This document shows, one piece after another, positions 53,244 to 61,941 of a stretch of 64,000 bases of DNA. Source of the stretch: Asanoa iriomotensis (GTDB lineage: Bacteria > Actinomycetota > Actinomycetes > Mycobacteriales > Micromonosporaceae); the NCBI RefSeq assembly GCF_016862515.1, contig NZ_BONC01000002.1, forward strand, positions 186,001-250,000. Reading direction: 5' to 3'. The first letter of the stretch is position 1. Each line of letters begins with the position of its first letter. The notes under the pieces are model-generated. The model was not told the origin of the DNA. It worked only from the letters and a program-made list of their open reading frames with translations, and ran no database searches. Both the position numbers and the translations under genes were made by a program.

Positions 53244-54635
53244 ATGGAGGCGCTGCTCGACCTCGACCGGTCCAGCCCGGGCCTCGGCGACCAACTCGCC
53301 GCGGCGCTGCGGGCGGCGATCGCCGACGGGCGGCTGGCGCCCGGCACCCGGCTGCCGTCCAGCCGCCAGCTCGCCACCGACCTGCGCGTCTCCCGAGGGG
53401 TGGTGGTCGGCGCATACGAGCAGCTCATCGCCGAGGGCCGGCTACTCGCCGAACGCGGTTCAGGCACCGCCGTCAGCTCTGCACCCAGATCCGCACCTTC
53501 CAATGCGGGTGGTGCGTATCTGGATGCAGAGCAAAGCCACGGCGGAGCGTTCGGCGGGAACCTGCCCCCCGATCTGCGACCCGGCCAGCCCGACCTGGCG
53601 GCCTTCCCCCGTGCCGCCTGGCGTCGTGCCTACGAGCGCGCACTCGCGGAGGCCACCGCGCAGGATCTCGGCTACACCGGTGTGACCGGCGCGCCCCGGC
53701 TGAGGCAGACCCTCGCCGACTATCTCGGCCGCGTCCGGGCCGCCCGGCTGACCGCCGGCGACATCGTGGTCACCACCGGCGCCGCGCAGGCGTTCGCGCT
53801 GGTCGCCCATCATCTGCGGCAGGCCGGCGCCACCCGGTTCGGTGTCGAGGAGCCGGGCAGCCCCAGCATCCGCACGCACATGCTCGCGCAGGGTCTGACC
53901 CTGGTGCCGATCCCGGTCGACGGCGACGGCCTGGATGTCGCCGCGCTGCGGGCCGGCGACGTGCAGGCCGTCATGGTCACGCCCGCGCACCAGTACCCGA
54001 CCGGTGTCGTGCTGGCGCCACACCGGCGGGCGGCGCTGATCGACTGGGCCAGGGAGACCGGCGGGCTGATCGTCGAGGACGACTACGACGCCGAGTTCCG
54101 ATACGACCGTGACCCGGTCGGCTGTCTGCAGGGTCTCGCGCCGGACGTGGTCGCGCACCTCGGCTCGGCCAGCAAGGCGCTCGCACCGGCGCTGCGGCTC
54201 GGCTGGCTGTGCCCGCCGCGCGACCGGCTCGTGTCGATCGTCGCCGCCAAGGCGGCCGCGGACTACGGCGGCCCGACCCTCGAACAGCTCGCGTTCGCCG
54301 ACCTGCTGGCCACCGGCGGCTACGACCGCCAGCTCCGGCACGCCCGCCGGGCACACCGGCGACGCCGGGACGCGCTCGTCGCCGCGATCGGCACGTACCT
54401 CCCGGGTTGCCGGGTGCACGGTGTCGCCGCCGGCCTGCACCTGGTGGTCGAGCTGCCGCCGGGCACCGACGACGCCGCGCTGGGCGCGAAAGCCCATGCC
54501 GCGGGCCTCGGACCGGTGCCGCTGTCCGCGACGCGGCTCACCCCGGGCGGACCACCCGGTTTGGTCATCGGGTACGCGGGGCAGACACCGGACCGCCTCA
54601 CGGCCTGCGTACGCCGGCTGAGCGAACTCGTCTAG
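53244..54635 (+). CDS. MocR-family regulator (GntR winged helix fused to aminotransferase fold)
   Basis: A 463-residue protein. The winged-helix domain covers residues 1-75: GLGDQLAAALRAAIADGRLAPGTRLPSSRQLATDLRVSRGVVVGAYEQLIAEGRL. The aminotransferase-like domain follows from about residue 105: the PLP-binding Lys is in GSASKALAPALRLGW, Asp in VEDDYDAEFRYDR, and TPAHQYPTGVVL is the usual MocR motif. PdxR is one member of the family, but PLP-synthesis genes are not adjacent here, so the name is not applied. The linker between the domains contains a palindromic insertion (separate entry). It probably regulates the divergent EamA-transporter gene. Confidence 0.92.
   Translation: MEALLDLDRSSPGLGDQLAAALRAAIADGRLAPGTRLPSSRQLATDLRVSRGVVVGAYEQLIAEGRLLAERGSGTAVSSAPRSAPSNAGGAYLDAEQSHGGAFGGNLPPDLRPGQPDLAAFPRAAWRRAYERALAEATAQDLGYTGVTGAPRLRQTLADYLGRVRAARLTAGDIVVTTGAAQAFALVAHHLRQAGATRFGVEEPGSPSIRTHMLAQGLTLVPIPVDGDGLDVAALRAGDVQAVMVTPAHQYPTGVVLAPHRRAALIDWARETGGLIVEDDYDAEFRYDRDPVGCLQGLAPDVVAHLGSASKALAPALRLGWLCPPRDRLVSIVAAKAAADYGGPTLEQLAFADLLATGGYDRQLRHARRAHRRRRDALVAAIGTYLPGCRVHGVAAGLHLVVELPPGTDDAALGAKAHAAGLGPVPLSATRLTPGGPPGLVIGYAGQTPDRLTACVRRLSELV
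53476..53532. repeat. 57-bp palindromic insertion within the MocR coding region
   Basis: Arm 53476-53497 and arm 53511-53532 are 22-bp reverse complements with two mismatches around a 13-bp loop. The DNA could fold into a long hairpin. It is translated in frame as part of the interdomain linker (residues 78-97), keeping the gene open. The linker is where an insertion would be tolerated, and the arms look like a REP-type or MITE-type repeat that landed in a gene. No second copy is visible in this window. Confidence 0.7.
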
Positions 54636-54645
54636 GTTGGACTCC

Positions 54646-56259
54646 ATGCCCGACTTCGTGCCTCTCGCCGAGCGGATCGTCGACGCGCTGCTCGACAGCG
54701 ACCCGCACCTCGCCGCGTCCGCCGGCGACCATCGCCTCGACGGCGAGCTGCCCGACCTGTCCGCCGACGCGGTCCTGGCCCGGTTCGCGATGCTGCGCGA
54801 CGCGAGCGGCGCGCTGGCCGAGGTCGACAGCGACGCGCTCGACACGCAGGAGCAGGTCGACCACGCGATCCTCGCCGCCCGCGTCGAGCGTGGCATGTTC
54901 GAGCTGTCCGAGGTGCGCGAGCACGAGTGGAACCCGCTCACGCACAACCCGGGCGACCTGATCCACGAGCTGATCGCGCGCCCGTTCGCCCCGGTCGACG
55001 TGCGCCTGGAGAGCCTGACCCAGCGCCTCGAAGCCGTGCCCGACGCGCTGGCCACCGCGCGCGCGGCGCTCAAGGACATGCCGCGGATCCACGTCGAGAC
55101 CGCGATCGGCCAGTTCGCCGGCACCGCCGCGCTGGTCCGGGACGAGGTGCCGGCGATGCTCGACGAGGCGCCGCCGATGCGGGCGACCGTCGAGCCGGCG
55201 GCGGCCCGGGCGGTCGCGGCGCTCACCGAGTTCGCCGACTGGCTGCGCGAGCAGTTGCCGGCCGCCGAGCGCGACCCGCGGCTGGGTCGGCGGCTCTGGG
55301 AGGCCCGGCTCTGGCACACCCTCGACACCGAGCTGACCGCCGACCAGGTGCTGGCCAAGGCCCGGGAAAATCTGGTGCGCGTCGGCGAGGACCTGCGCCG
55401 CGCCGCCGCCGAGCTGACCGGTGGGCCGGCGACCGACGAGACCGTGCGCGAGGCGCTCGGCCGACTCGGCGCCGAGCACCCCGACAACGACACGATCGTC
55501 GAGCTGGCGAAGGCGACGATGGTCGAGACCACCGACTTCGTACGCGAACACGACCTGGTCACGCTCGTCGACGACCCGTGCGTGATCCAGGAGATGCCGG
55601 AGTTCGCCCGCGGCGTCGCCGTCGCCTACTGCGACTCGCCGGGCCAGCTCGAGACCGCGGAGCTGCCGACGTTCTACTGCATCTCGCCGACGCCGGCCGA
55701 CTGGTCGCCGGAGCGGGTGGAGTCGTTCTACCGCGAATACAACAACCACATGATCCGCAACCTGACCGTGCACGAGGCGATGCCGGGCCACTACCTGCAG
55801 CTCGCCCACTCGCGCCGGTTCCAGGGCACCACCCGGGTCCGCAAGCTCGGCGTCTCCGGCCCGTTCGCGGAGGGCTGGGCGGTGTACGCCGAGGAGGTGA
55901 TGGCCGGGCTGCGCTTCGGCGGCCTGCCGATCCGCCTCCAGCAGCTCAAGATGCAGCTGCGGATGACCATCAACGCGATCCTCGACCAAGCCGTCCACTG
56001 TGACGGGATGACGCAGGACGCGGCGATGGCGCTGATGACCGGCCCCGGCTTCCAGGAAGAGGGCGAGGCGGCCGGCAAGTGGCGCCGCGCGCTGCTCACC
56101 TCGACGCAGCTGTCCACGTACTTCGTCGGCTACCAGGAGATCCTCGACACCGCGCTGCGCCGCCCGGCCGGCACGTCCACGCGGGCCTGGCACGACGCGA
56201 TGATCGCCCACGGCTCGCCGCCGCCGCGTCACCTGCCCCTGCTGCTGGGTGTGTCGTGA
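54646..56259 (+). CDS. DUF885-family putative metallopeptidase
   Basis: A 537-residue protein of DUF885. The zinc motif is VHEAMPGHYLQLAHS (HExxxGH) in the last third, with downstream Glu in EGWAVYAEEVM. YREYNNHMIRNLT, LPTFYCISPTPADW and AVHCDGMTQDAA are typical of the family, which resembles M3/M32-type peptidases in fold. No signal peptide is seen. Its substrates are unknown. ATG 54646 is chosen; the preceding TTG 54637 is also in frame. The stop overlaps the next gene by 4 bp. Confidence 0.87.
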   Translation: MPDFVPLAERIVDALLDSDPHLAASAGDHRLDGELPDLSADAVLARFAMLRDASGALAEVDSDALDTQEQVDHAILAARVERGMFELSEVREHEWNPLTHNPGDLIHELIARPFAPVDVRLESLTQRLEAVPDALATARAALKDMPRIHVETAIGQFAGTAALVRDEVPAMLDEAPPMRATVEPAAARAVAALTEFADWLREQLPAAERDPRLGRRLWEARLWHTLDTELTADQVLAKARENLVRVGEDLRRAAAELTGGPATDETVREALGRLGAEHPDNDTIVELAKATMVETTDFVREHDLVTLVDDPCVIQEMPEFARGVAVAYCDSPGQLETAELPTFYCISPTPADWSPERVESFYREYNNHMIRNLTVHEAMPGHYLQLAHSRRFQGTTRVRKLGVSGPFAEGWAVYAEEVMAGLRFGGLPIRLQQLKMQLRMTINAILDQAVHCDGMTQDAAMALMTGPGFQEEGEAAGKWRRALLTSTQLSTYFVGYQEILDTALRRPAGTSTRAWHDAMIAHGSPPPRHLPLLLGVS

Positions 56260-56663
56260 ACCTCGACGAGCTGCCCACCGTCGAGTTCGGCTTTCCCGGC
56301 CCGCTGCGCGACAAGTTGGTGGCGGCGATCCTGTCGGGCGCGAAGACCAGCACCTCGGCGCTGCTCGCCGGCTACGTGGACGAGCCGCTGCCGGTCGCGG
56401 GCGAGGTGTCCGCGGTGCTCGACTCGGCCGGCAACCGGGTCGCCGCCATCGAGCTCACCGAGGTGCGCGTGGTCCGGCTCGGCGACGTCGACCTGCGGCA
56501 CGCGATCGACGAGGGCGAGGGCTTCATCTCCGTGGCCGAGTGGCGGGCCGACCACGAGGAGTTCTGGCACAGCCCCGAGGTCCGCGCCGAGCTCGGCGAC
56601 CCCGGCTTCACAGTGGACGACGACACGCCGATCGTCAGCCAGCGGTTCCGCCTGCTGACTTAG
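56256..56663 (+). CDS. ASCH-domain protein
   Basis: A 135-residue protein with an ASCH (PUA-like) RNA-binding fold: VEFGFPGPLRDKLVAAILSGAKTSTSALLAGY, then VAGEVSAVLDSAGNRVAAIELTEVRVVRLGDVD and FISVAEWRADHEEFW. The GxKxxT-type signature (SGAKTSTS) marks the family. Relatives act on modified nucleosides (amidohydrolase activity in YqfB) or as RNA-binding proteins. GTG 56256 lies within the DUF885 stop (GTGA). The 3' end overlaps nudC by 29 bp on the opposite strand. Confidence 0.87.
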   Translation: MNLDELPTVEFGFPGPLRDKLVAAILSGAKTSTSALLAGYVDEPLPVAGEVSAVLDSAGNRVAAIELTEVRVVRLGDVDLRHAIDEGEGFISVAEWRADHEEFWHSPEVRAELGDPGFTVDDDTPIVSQRFRLLT

Positions 56664-57447
56664 CGGCGGCGTCGATCAGCCAGCGGGAGATCGAGTACTT
56701 CGGCGGCAGCGCGTCGGGCAGTTCGCGCAGCGGCCACCAGCGGGCCTCGGCCAGCTCCTTGCCGTCGATCACCGGCTCGGCGCCTGGCGCGGCCGTGGCC
56801 ATGAAGCCCGTGAGGATCACACCCGGGCCGGACATCGCCCACGGCTGACTGCCGAAATAGCGCAGCCCGTCGACGGTCAGCCCGACCTCCTCGGCCACCT
56901 CGCGGTGCACCGCCTCCTCCAGCGACTCGCCGGCCTCGACGAAGCCGGCCACCAGCGCCCACAGCTCGGTCGGCCCGTACGTGTGCTTGACCAGAAGGAT
57001 CTCGTCGCCCCGGCGGATCGCCGTCAGGATCGCGGGGGAGAGCTGCATCGGGACATACAGGTCACAACCCGGACACCGCCGAGCATGCTCATCGGGTACG
57101 TCGGTCAGCTCGGTCGCGCACGCCCCGCAGAACCGGTGGCTGCGTCGCCACGTCACGATCTGTAAGGCCCGCCCGGCCAGCGCGGCCAGCGGCTCGTCGA
57201 GCGTCGCGGCGAGTGACGGCCAGGCCCGCCACCGGCCTAGCGAGTCGATCTTCTCGGGCAGCCCGGCGGCCCAGACGCGTACGCCGTCCAGAGCACCGAG
57301 CGGCACCCAGGTCACGTCGTCGGGCAGCCCGGCGACGTCGGCGTGGCGCGGGAACGGCGCCAACAGGCGGCGACCAGCGACGAGCACGCAGTGGTCAGCA
57401 GGACTGGGTGGCGCCACGCCCACCGCGTCGGGCACGAACCGGCTCAC
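56635..57447 (-). CDS. nudC: NADH/NAD pyrophosphatase (Nudix)
   Basis: Hydrolyses NAD(H) to NMN(H) and AMP, and may remove NAD caps from RNA. A 270-residue protein: an N-terminal domain, a zinc ribbon of FCGACATEL and RRCPGCDLY (four cysteines), then the Nudix box GFVEAGESLEEAVHREVAEEVGL with all catalytic Glu residues. The NudC-specific SQPWPFPxS motif reads SQPWAMSGPG here, a variant. GTG 57447 is preferred; TTG 57456 is possible. The gap to eno (91 bp) is divergent. Convergent overlap with the ASCH gene. Confidence 0.9.
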   Translation of the reverse strand: MSRFVPDAVGVAPPSPADHCVLVAGRRLLAPFPRHADVAGLPDDVTWVPLGALDGVRVWAAGLPEKIDSLGRWRAWPSLAATLDEPLAALAGRALQIVTWRRSHRFCGACATELTDVPDEHARRCPGCDLYVPMQLSPAILTAIRRGDEILLVKHTYGPTELWALVAGFVEAGESLEEAVHREVAEEVGLTVDGLRYFGSQPWAMSGPGVILTGFMATAAPGAEPVIDGKELAEARWWPLRELPDALPPKYSISRWLIDAAAKSAGGTAG

Positions 57448-57535
57448 GGAGTCCAAGGTAGCGCCCGATACCCTTCTTCGGGACGCAGCGTCGCGGCCGT
57501 GAGACCACGACATCAACACACGGCAGGAGTCGTAA

Positions 57536-58825
<1,290 letters not shown>

Positions 58826-58837
58826 CCCCGCGTGCGT

Positions 58838-58861
58838 CCGGGGCCTCCGCGGAGGCCCCGG
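58838..58861 (+). terminator. 24-bp perfect palindrome after eno
   Basis: CCGGGGCCTCCG and its complement are joined without a loop, 12 bp after the eno stop. A hairpin would form with a small loop. No T-run follows, so termination may be partial. Confidence 0.6.
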
Positions 58862-58895
58862 CGCGCCGGGACCTCGGGGGAGGGGGTGTCGGGTT

Positions 58896-59513
58896 GTGAC
58901 GCAGCGCCGCATGCCGAGCGGTCAGGGGCCCTCCCGCCGCCCGACCGGCAGCGCCGCCCGGGGTTCCACGGGGCGTGGGTCCGCGAGGTCGACCGCACGT
59001 GAGCCGACCGCGGTCGGCACCGCGCGCGCGGCCAACACACCGCGCAAGGCCACGCGGCCGGCCGCCCGCCGGGCCGGCACCGCGGCCGCCACCAGCAGCG
59101 CCCGGCGCACCGCGGCACCACAGCCGCGCCGGCTCACCGGCCGGGCGACCGTGCTCGTCGCGGTGCTGATCGCGCTGGCGCTCGCGTACACGTATCCGAT
59201 CCGGGTCTATCTCAACCAGCAGTCCGACATCGCGGAGATGCAATCGGCGCAGGCCGCGCAGCGCGAGAAGATCAAGGAGCTGCAGGACCAGGCCGCGCTC
59301 TGGAAAGACCCGAACTACATCAAGACCCAGGCGAGGAGCCGCTTCTTCATGGTCCTCCCCGGCGAAGAGCTGCTGATCCTGCTCTCCGACCCGGACGGCG
59401 CCGCCCGCGACGCGGGTCTGCCGCCGCCGGGCGCGACGCCACCGGAGCCCGATCCCTGGTACGACACGCTCTGGTCGAGCGTCGAGGCCGCCAACGCGGA
59501 GAGTGCCCGATGA
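58896..59513 (+). CDS. divIC: DivIC/FtsB-family cell-division protein
   Basis: A bitopic divisome protein of 205 residues. The cytoplasmic N-terminal 85 residues are basic and Ala/Thr/Arg-rich, one helix (TVLVAVLIALALAYTYPI) follows, and then the coiled coil DIAEMQSAQAAQREKIKELQDQAALWKDPNYIKTQARSRFFMVLPGE. The last pattern is the FtsB/DivIC signature. Pairs with FtsL and FtsQ in septum assembly. GTG 58896 follows AGGGGG by nine bases; the later ATG at 58911 has no such site. Position directly after eno matches the conserved order in Streptomyces. The stop overlaps the DUF501 start. Confidence 0.9.
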   Translation: MTQRRMPSGQGPSRRPTGSAARGSTGRGSARSTAREPTAVGTARAANTPRKATRPAARRAGTAAATSSARRTAAPQPRRLTGRATVLVAVLIALALAYTYPIRVYLNQQSDIAEMQSAQAAQREKIKELQDQAALWKDPNYIKTQARSRFFMVLPGEELLILLSDPDGAARDAGLPPPGATPPEPDPWYDTLWSSVEAANAESAR

Positions 59514-60025
59514 TTCCTCCACCTGTGCGCGAGGAGGCTTCCACGCGCGACCGGGCGGCCGTGGCAGCCCAGCTCGGGCGTCCGCCGCGGGCCATCCGGA
59601 ACGTCGCGCACCGCTGCCCGTGCGGGCTGCCCGACGTCGTGGAGACGACGCCGCGGCTCGCCGACGGCACCCCGTTCCCGACGCTGTTCTACCTGACCTG
59701 CCCGCGGGCGACGGCGGCGTGCAGCCGCATCGAGTCCGCCGGGCTGATGAAGGAGATGGCCGCCCGGCTCGCCGACGACCCGGAGCTGGCGGCGCGCTAC
59801 CGGGCCGCACACGAGGACTACCTGGCGCGGCGCGAGGCGGTCGGGCACGTCGAGGAGATCGAGGGGATCTCGGCCGGCGGCATGCCGGGCCGGGTCAAGT
59901 GCCTCCACGTGCTGGTCGCCCACGCGCTCGCCGTCGGCCCGGGCGTCAACCCGTTCGGCGACGAAGCGCTGGAAGAGATCGGGTCGTGGTGGGACGGCGG
60001 CCCGTGCGTCGAGGTCGCCGGCTGA
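59510..60025 (+). CDS. DUF501 protein
   Basis: A 171-residue conserved actinobacterial protein. RCPCGLPDVVETTPRLADGTPFPTLFYLTCP, then SRIESAGLMKEM and GGMPGRVKCLHVLVAHAL are hallmarks of DUF501. Two cysteine clusters (CPCG; CPRATAAC) and a conserved KCLH suggest a metal site. Always found next to divIC and ppx, its function is not established. ATG 59510 overlaps the divIC stop; its own stop overlaps the next start (TGATG). Confidence 0.93.
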   Translation: MIPPPVREEASTRDRAAVAAQLGRPPRAIRNVAHRCPCGLPDVVETTPRLADGTPFPTLFYLTCPRATAACSRIESAGLMKEMAARLADDPELAARYRAAHEDYLARREAVGHVEEIEGISAGGMPGRVKCLHVLVAHALAVGPGVNPFGDEALEEIGSWWDGGPCVEVAG

Positions 60026-60528
60026 TGGCCGAGATCGTCGTCCGCCGGGCCCGGACCGGCGACGTGCGGGCCATCCGCCGGCTGATCGACACGTTCAGCA
60101 CCGGCGGGCGGCTGCTCAGCAAGGCCACGGTGACGCTCTACGAGGACGTGCTCGAGTTCTGGGTCGCGGTCGACGGCTCGACGGTCGTCGGCTGCGGCGC
60201 GCTGCACGTGATGTGGGAAGACCTGGCGGAAATCCGCACGGTCGCGGTCGACTCGGCACACCAGGGCCGCAAGATCGGCGTCGACCTGGTGACCGCGCTG
60301 CTGGCCGCGGCCCGCGACGTCGGCGTCCGGCGGGTGTTCGTGCTCACGTTCGAGACGGAGTTCTTCGGCCGGTTCGGTTTCCGCGAGATCGACGGCGCCC
60401 CGGTGCCGCCCGCGGTGTACGAGCAGCTCCTGCGCTCGTACGACGAAGGTGTTGCCGAGTTCCTCGACCTGGAAAGGGTGAAACCCAACACCCTGGGCAA
60501 CACGCGGATGCTGCTGCACCTCTCGTAG
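60025..60528 (+). CDS. argA: Single-domain amino-acid N-acetyltransferase (ArgA-like, GNAT)
   Basis: A 167-residue GNAT enzyme very like the short mycobacterial N-acetylglutamate synthase (Rv2747 type): VVRRARTGDVRAIRRLIDTF, VTLYEDVLEFWVAVDG, VVGCGALHVMWEDLAEIRTVAVD (acetyl-CoA strand), HQGRKIGVDLV (pyrophosphate loop), FVLTFETEFFGRFGFREIDG and EFLDLERVKPNTLGNTRMLLHL. It would acetylate glutamate (or glutamine) in the first step of arginine synthesis. The kinase-like domain of classical ArgA is absent. It is inserted between DUF501 and ppx, coupled to DUF501 by a 1-bp overlap. Confidence 0.85.
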   Translation: MAEIVVRRARTGDVRAIRRLIDTFSTGGRLLSKATVTLYEDVLEFWVAVDGSTVVGCGALHVMWEDLAEIRTVAVDSAHQGRKIGVDLVTALLAAARDVGVRRVFVLTFETEFFGRFGFREIDGAPVPPAVYEQLLRSYDEGVAEFLDLERVKPNTLGNTRMLLHLS

Positions 60529-60538
60529 TGTCGACCTT

Positions 60539-61456
60539 GTGACCCGGGTAGCTGCCATCGACTGTGGGACCAACTCCATCCGCCTGCTCGTCGCGGACAT
60601 CGGCCCCGACGGCCGCCTCGTCGACGTGACCCGCCGGATGGAGATCGTCCGGCTCGGCCAGGGAGTCGACCAGACCGGCCGGCTGGCCCCGGAGGCGATC
60701 GAGCGGACCCGGGTGGCGCTGGCGGACTACACGGCCCAGATCCGGGCGCTCGGTGCGTCCCGGGTGCGGATGTGCGCGACGTCGGCGTCCCGGGACGCGG
60801 CCAACGCGGGCGAGTTCACCGGGATGGTGCTGACCACGCTCGGGGTCGCGCCGGAGGTGGTGACGGGCGACGAGGAAGCGCGGCTGTCCTACACGGGTGC
60901 GGTGCGCGGCCTGGTCGCGCCGGCGCCGTACCTGATCGTCGACATCGGCGGCGGGTCGACGGAGTTCGTCACGGGCTCGTCGGCCGCGGGCCCGGACGCG
61001 GCGATCTCGATGGACATCGGCTGCGTCCGGATGACGGAACGGCACCTGCACAGCACCCCACCGACGGCCGCGGAGGTGGCGGCGGCGGAAGCCGACATCG
61101 CGGCGGCGGTGGACCACGCGCTGTCCGTGGTTCCGGGCCGGCACGCGGCGACGCTGGTCGGGCTCGCGGGTTCGGTCACGACGGTGGTGGGCATCGCCCT
61201 GGACCTCCCCGGGTACGACCCGAAACGCATCCACCACGCCCGCGTCTCCTACGACGACGTGGCCAAGGTGACGGCGGACCTGCTCTCGAAAACCCCGGCG
61301 GAGCGCCTCGAAAACCCGATCATGCACCCGGGCCGCGCGGACGTGATCGGCGCGGGCGCCCTGGTCCTCCGCGTCATCATGGAACGCGCCGGCATGTCGT
61401 CGGTGGTGGCCTCAGAACACGACATCCTGGACGGCATCGCCTACAGCCTGGTCTAA
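60539..61456 (+). CDS. ppx: Ppx/GppA-family exopolyphosphatase
   Basis: Hydrolyses polyphosphate or pppGpp. A 305-residue protein of the ASKHA fold: AAIDCGTNSIRLLVADI (phosphate 1), YLIVDIGGGSTEFV (phosphate 2) and VGLAGSVTTVVGIAL (adenosine-like motif). It is the short actinobacterial form without the C-terminal HD domain (similar to the mycobacterial Ppx1). GTG 60539 starts 11 bp after the acetyltransferase stop. Role in stringent/phosphate response is inferred from the family. Confidence 0.93.
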   Translation: MTRVAAIDCGTNSIRLLVADIGPDGRLVDVTRRMEIVRLGQGVDQTGRLAPEAIERTRVALADYTAQIRALGASRVRMCATSASRDAANAGEFTGMVLTTLGVAPEVVTGDEEARLSYTGAVRGLVAPAPYLIVDIGGGSTEFVTGSSAAGPDAAISMDIGCVRMTERHLHSTPPTAAEVAAAEADIAAAVDHALSVVPGRHAATLVGLAGSVTTVVGIALDLPGYDPKRIHHARVSYDDVAKVTADLLSKTPAERLENPIMHPGRADVIGAGALVLRVIMERAGMSSVVASEHDILDGIAYSLV

Positions 61457-61486
61457 CGGCCCGGAAATTGCCTGCGTACGGTCCGT

Positions 61487-61690
61487 ATGATCACCACGGT
61501 CGATCTTCCCGACGGATTGCACGAGCGGCTCAAGCAGCTTGCCGAAGAAGACCGTCGCTCGTTGAACGCCACCATCGTCGTGGCCGTAGAGGAATACCTC
61601 TCGGCGCGGAGCCGTCGCGATCGGATCCGGGGCCTGGCGGGCGAGGTGGTCGAGCGCGACCCCGAGCTGTTGCACCGGCTGGCGGAGTGA
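61487..61690 (+). CDS. Ribbon-helix-helix antitoxin-like protein
   Basis: A 67-residue protein with an Arc/MetJ-type ribbon-helix-helix: TTVDLPDGLHERLKQLAEEDRRSLNATIVVAVEEYLSA. The tail RIRGLAGEVVERDPELLHRLAE would be the toxin-neutralising part. The next frame overlaps by 4 bp (GTGA) and is the remnant of a Doc/Fic toxin, so this was the antitoxin of a type II pair. It may still act as a DNA-binding autoregulator. Confidence 0.8.
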   Translation: MITTVDLPDGLHERLKQLAEEDRRSLNATIVVAVEEYLSARSRRDRIRGLAGEVVERDPELLHRLAE

Positions 61691-61900
61691 TCCACTACCA
61701 CGGTTTGCATGAACCATGCCCTCATCGACGGCAACAAGCGCCTCGCGTGGGTGGCCACGGGGATTCTGCTCGCGATCAACGACGTGCCGATCCAGGACGT
61801 CGACGTGGACCAGGCCGAAGCGCTCGTGATGGCGGTCGCCGACGGGTCGATGACCGACGTCCCGGACATCGCGCGCGAGTTCCGCGCGCTCTATCTCTGA
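61687..61900 (+). pseudogene. Truncated Doc/Fic-type toxin (internal deletion)
   Basis: GTG 61687, which overlaps the antitoxin stop, opens VIHYHG, the expected beginning of a Doc protein. The frame then fails and the sequence resumes in another frame at ATG 61709 with the Doc motif HALIDGNKRLAW (normally HxFxDGNKRTA) and the C-terminal half VATGILLAINDVPI to REFRALYL. About 60 residues that should lie between are missing. Without the N-terminal helices the product (63 residues at most) cannot form the active site. The pair is thus a disarmed toxin with an intact antitoxin. Confidence 0.82.
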
Positions 61901-61909
61901 GCGGAAGCA

Positions 61910-61939
61910 AAAGGGGCGCCCCGGTGCGGGCGCCCCTTT
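61910..61939. terminator. Bidirectional hairpin terminator
   Basis: Arms AAAGGGGCGCCC (61910-61921) and the complement at 61928-61939 enclose a six-base loop. A short A-run at the left side gives a T-run on the leftward transcript, so it terminates ndh as well as the toxin-antitoxin relic. Confidence 0.85.
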
Positions 61940-61941
61940 CG

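Noticed and set aside
53244-54635. PdxR, regulator of PLP synthesis
   Set aside because: pdxS/pdxT are not adjacent; the divergent neighbour is an EamA transporter, so only the MocR family name is used.
53460-55562. Long minus-strand frame opposite the MocR and DUF885 genes
   Set aside because: Ser/Arg-rich shadow; both plus-strand genes have full domain sets.
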